Shown here: one piece after another, positions 6,890 to 8,354 of the stretch | How positions within the stretch are numbered: position 1 is the first letter of the stretch | Layout: every line of letters begins with the position of its first letter | Assembly: GCA_027036915.1 (NCBI GenBank) | Contig: JALWCD010000156.1 | Coordinates: 1-8,354 of the forward strand | Direction: 5' to 3' | Origin: Thermodesulfatator sp. | GTDB taxonomy: Bacteria; Desulfobacterota; Thermodesulfobacteria; Thermodesulfobacteriales; Thermodesulfobacteriaceae | DNA: 8,354 nt | Program-made: the position numbers and the translations under genes | The notes under the pieces: generated by a model | Told to the model about the DNA's origin: nothing | Seen by the model: only the letters and a program-made list of their open reading frames with translations | Databases searched by the model: none

Positions 6890-7356
6890 ACTTCGATCTC
6901 CAGAATTTCAAAGTGGCGCACCCCGGAGGGTGTCCTCACCTCGACCTCGTCGCCGGCCTCTTTTCCTATGAGGGCTCGTCCCAGAGGAGAGGTCACGGAA
7001 ATGAGCCCCCGTTCCACGTCCGATTCGTAGGGGCCCACCAGACGATAGACCACCTCCTCCTCGGTATCTAGATCAAGGAGCCTTACCCGGACCCCGAACT
7101 GTACCCTCTCCGGGGGTTCCTTGGGAGGCTCGATTACCTCCGCCCGGCTCAAACGATCCGAAAGCTCCTGAATGCGGCCCTCGATATGGGCCTGTCTTTC
7201 CTTGGCGGCCTCGTACTCGGCATTTTCCGAGATGTCCCCGTGGGCCCGGGCTTCCTCGATGGCTTTTACCACGTCCCTTCTCTCCACGGTCTTAAGACGC
7301 TCGAGCTCGGCCTTAAGACGTTCAAAACCTTCGGGGGTAAAAGGAATCCGCTCCAT
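6886..7356 (-). CDS. greA: Transcription elongation factor GreA
   Basis: GreA enters the secondary channel of RNA polymerase and stimulates cleavage of backtracked RNA, rescuing stalled complexes. The 156-residue length is standard. The N-terminal coiled coil (about 8-75) carries the tip sequence EARAHGDISENAEYEAAKE, with catalytic D41 and E44 at the same numbers as in E. coli GreA. The C-terminal FKBP-like domain spans about 80-156 and includes YRLVGPYESDVERGLISVTSPLGRALIGK-type features (about 104-132) and ends in EILEIEV. The ATG at 7356 is preceded by GGGGTGG at reasonable spacing. It starts 19 bp after the prenyltransferase stop and its own stop overlaps the ahbA start, so it is the middle gene of an operon. 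Confidence 0.97.
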   Translation of the reverse strand: MERIPFTPEGFERLKAELERLKTVERRDVVKAIEEARAHGDISENAEYEAAKERQAHIEGRIQELSDRLSRAEVIEPPKEPPERVQFGVRVRLLDLDTEEEVVYRLVGPYESDVERGLISVTSPLGRALIGKEAGDEVEVRTPSGVRHFEILEIEV

Positions 7357-7375
7357 AGGAGAACCACCCCTTCGC

Positions 7376-8230
7376 CTAGATTAAATAGTCCATCAAGACT
7401 CCCAGAAATATTACCACGCTTATGGCACCGTTAAAGGTGAAAAAGGCCATATCGAGGCCGGAAAGATCCCGGGGATTGACGGTAACCCTCTGGGCGATAA
7501 AGAGCCCCCCGGTTACAGCAAGAGCCGCATAGTAGACATAGGAAAGCCCGAAAAAGTAGCCCGCCAGGGCAAAAAGGGCGAAGGAAAGAGCGTGGAAGAG
7601 GGAGGAGATGCGGAAGGCCCGCCTTCTTCCGAAACGGGCGGGGATAGAATGGAGTCCGGCCCGGCGATCAAAGGCCTCGTCCATGCAGGCGTAAAGGATG
7701 TCAAAACCCGCCACCCAGAAGACCACCCCCAGGGCCAGAACGAAGATTCCGGGCTCGTGGAAAGCCCCGGTTACGGCCACATACCCCCCGAGTGGAGCCA
7801 GCGCGAGCGCCGCCCCGAGAAACACATGGCAGAGCCAGGTAAAGCGCTTGGTGTAAGAATAGGAGAGGATAATGAGATAAGCGATGGGGGAGAGTTTCAG
7901 GGTGAGTTTATTGAGCCCCGCGGCGCAGAGATAATAAAGAAAGGAAGCCACAAAGAAAAGGGCCCAGGCTTCGCCCGGGCGAACCAGGCCGGTGACGAGA
8001 TGCCGGTTTCTTGTGCGGGGGTTTTCGGCGTCAAAAGGAAGGTCTGCCAGGCGGTTAAAGGTCATGGCCGCGGTCCTCGCCCCCACCATGCACCCCAGAA
8101 TGAGAAGAGCGGTCTTTAAATCCGGGAAACCCCGGGCCGCAAGCACCGCCCCGGTATAGGCAAAGGGCAGGGCAAAGATGGTGTGCTCAAACTTTATCAT
8201 CTCAAGGAGGTATTTAATCTTTCTCCACAT
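7376..8230 (-). CDS. ubiA: UbiA-family polyprenyltransferase (4-hydroxybenzoate type or menaquinone MqnP-like)
   Basis: This is an integral membrane aromatic prenyltransferase that attaches a polyprenyl chain to a quinone precursor. From the ATG at 8230 it is 284 residues. Both Mg-diphosphate motifs are intact: NRLADLPFD at 59-67 (N59, R60, D63, D67) and DILYACMDEAFD at 177-188 (D177, D184, D188). Around eight hydrophobic segments are distributed as in the family, and IKFEHTIFALPFAY near the N-terminus is a typical family start. An upstream in-frame ATG at 8284 would add 18 Cys/Arg-rich residues that are really the upstream gene read in another frame. The ATG at 8230 has GAGGG five bases before it and overlaps the upstream stop by 17 bp. 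In an anaerobe the likely product is menaquinone by the futalosine route (MqnP), but that is inference; ubiquinone-type UbiA is the alternative. Confidence 0.9.
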   Translation of the reverse strand: MWRKIKYLLEMIKFEHTIFALPFAYTGAVLAARGFPDLKTALLILGCMVGARTAAMTFNRLADLPFDAENPRTRNRHLVTGLVRPGEAWALFFVASFLYYLCAAGLNKLTLKLSPIAYLIILSYSYTKRFTWLCHVFLGAALALAPLGGYVAVTGAFHEPGIFVLALGVVFWVAGFDILYACMDEAFDRRAGLHSIPARFGRRRAFRISSLFHALSFALFALAGYFFGLSYVYYAALAVTGGLFIAQRVTVNPRDLSGLDMAFFTFNGAISVVIFLGVLMDYLI

Positions 8231-8354
8231 CCTTTCCCTCTTTACGCAAAGCCTCGCGCAGCCACAGGGCATCTTGACGGTCAATGGGGCGGATGGTGTC
8301 TTTTTTGAGGAAATACAGACCTTCTTTGTTTAAAATTTTCAAAAGAGTTCCTTC
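8214..8354 (-). CDS. Unrecognised protein, C-terminal 46 residues (cut by window edge)
   Basis: An open frame enters from the right edge at 8354 and ends at TAA (8216-8214). It encodes 46 residues that include LKILNKEGLYFLKKDTIRP and DRQDALWLREALRKEG and end in KDVEKD. The segment is hydrophilic and mixes a short beta-like stretch with a charged helix. I do not recognise the family. It is taken as real because it is open to the edge, has a natural charged C-terminus, and overlaps the prenyltransferase start by 17 bp, with the ribosome binding site of that gene inside it, as expected in a tight operon. A link to quinone synthesis is suggested by position only. Confidence 0.6.
   Translation of the reverse strand, partial: EGTLLKILNKEGLYFLKKDTIRPIDRQDALWLREALRKEGKDVEKD

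Noticed and set aside
7592..8119. 175-codon plus-strand open frame opposite the prenyltransferase
   Set aside because: It is antisense to the membrane segments and Asp motifs of the UbiA gene; its composition is that of a shadow frame.
8231..8284. Upstream ATG at 8284 as the prenyltransferase start
   Set aside because: The extra 18 residues (MTVKMPCGCARLCVKRER) are the upstream gene read out of frame. The ATG at 8230 has a ribosome binding site and a family-typical N-terminus.

Overview
The window looks like chromosome from a thermophilic, anaerobic Gram-negative bacterium, most plausibly a member of Thermodesulfobacteriota or a relative. This is inferred from three things: proteins rich in Glu, Arg and Lys; an AhbA-type siroheme decarboxylase (alternative heme route) close to a UbiA-type quinone prenyltransferase; and a TrmB with a long extra C-terminal domain. 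No database search was possible, so the taxon is an inference. I saw no RNA genes, CRISPR, insertion sequences or phage genes. The DNA is densely coding, with the longest non-coding gap only 48 bases.

Left block (1-5452, all on the minus strand, transcribed right to left). The order is a large radical SAM protein with a fused C-terminal DUF2344-like domain, a GspE/PilB-type secretion ATPase, a GspF/PilC-type inner-membrane platform protein, and the N-terminal 53 residues of a GspA/ExeA-like AAA ATPase that runs off the left edge. Spacing is 30 bp, then a 1-nt TGATG stop/start overlap, then a 26-bp overlap, so this is almost certainly one operon. The last three genes are the motor, platform and accessory ATPase of a type II secretion or type IV pilus-like machine. 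The radical SAM protein leading them belongs to a conserved family without an established function.

Centre (5453-6400). A compact 48-bp divergent gap separates the radical SAM gene from trmB on the plus strand. trmB (tRNA m7G46 methyltransferase) has no ATG, GTG or TTG in frame before its SAM-binding motif. The best start is a CTG six bases after a consensus AAAGGAGG ribosome binding site.

Right block (6335-8354, minus strand). The order is the C-terminal end of an unrecognised gene, a UbiA-family prenyltransferase, greA, and ahbA. Overlaps of 17 bp and 4 bp and a 19-bp gap indicate one operon mixing quinone synthesis, transcript-cleavage and heme synthesis genes. Its last gene, ahbA, converges on trmB and overlaps its 3' end by 66 bp.

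The items most worth a second look are the CUG start of trmB, the Shine-Dalgarno-less start of the uncharacterised radical SAM fusion heading a secretion operon, the antisense-derived tail of AhbA, and the patches of unusually low GC inside gspF and gspE.
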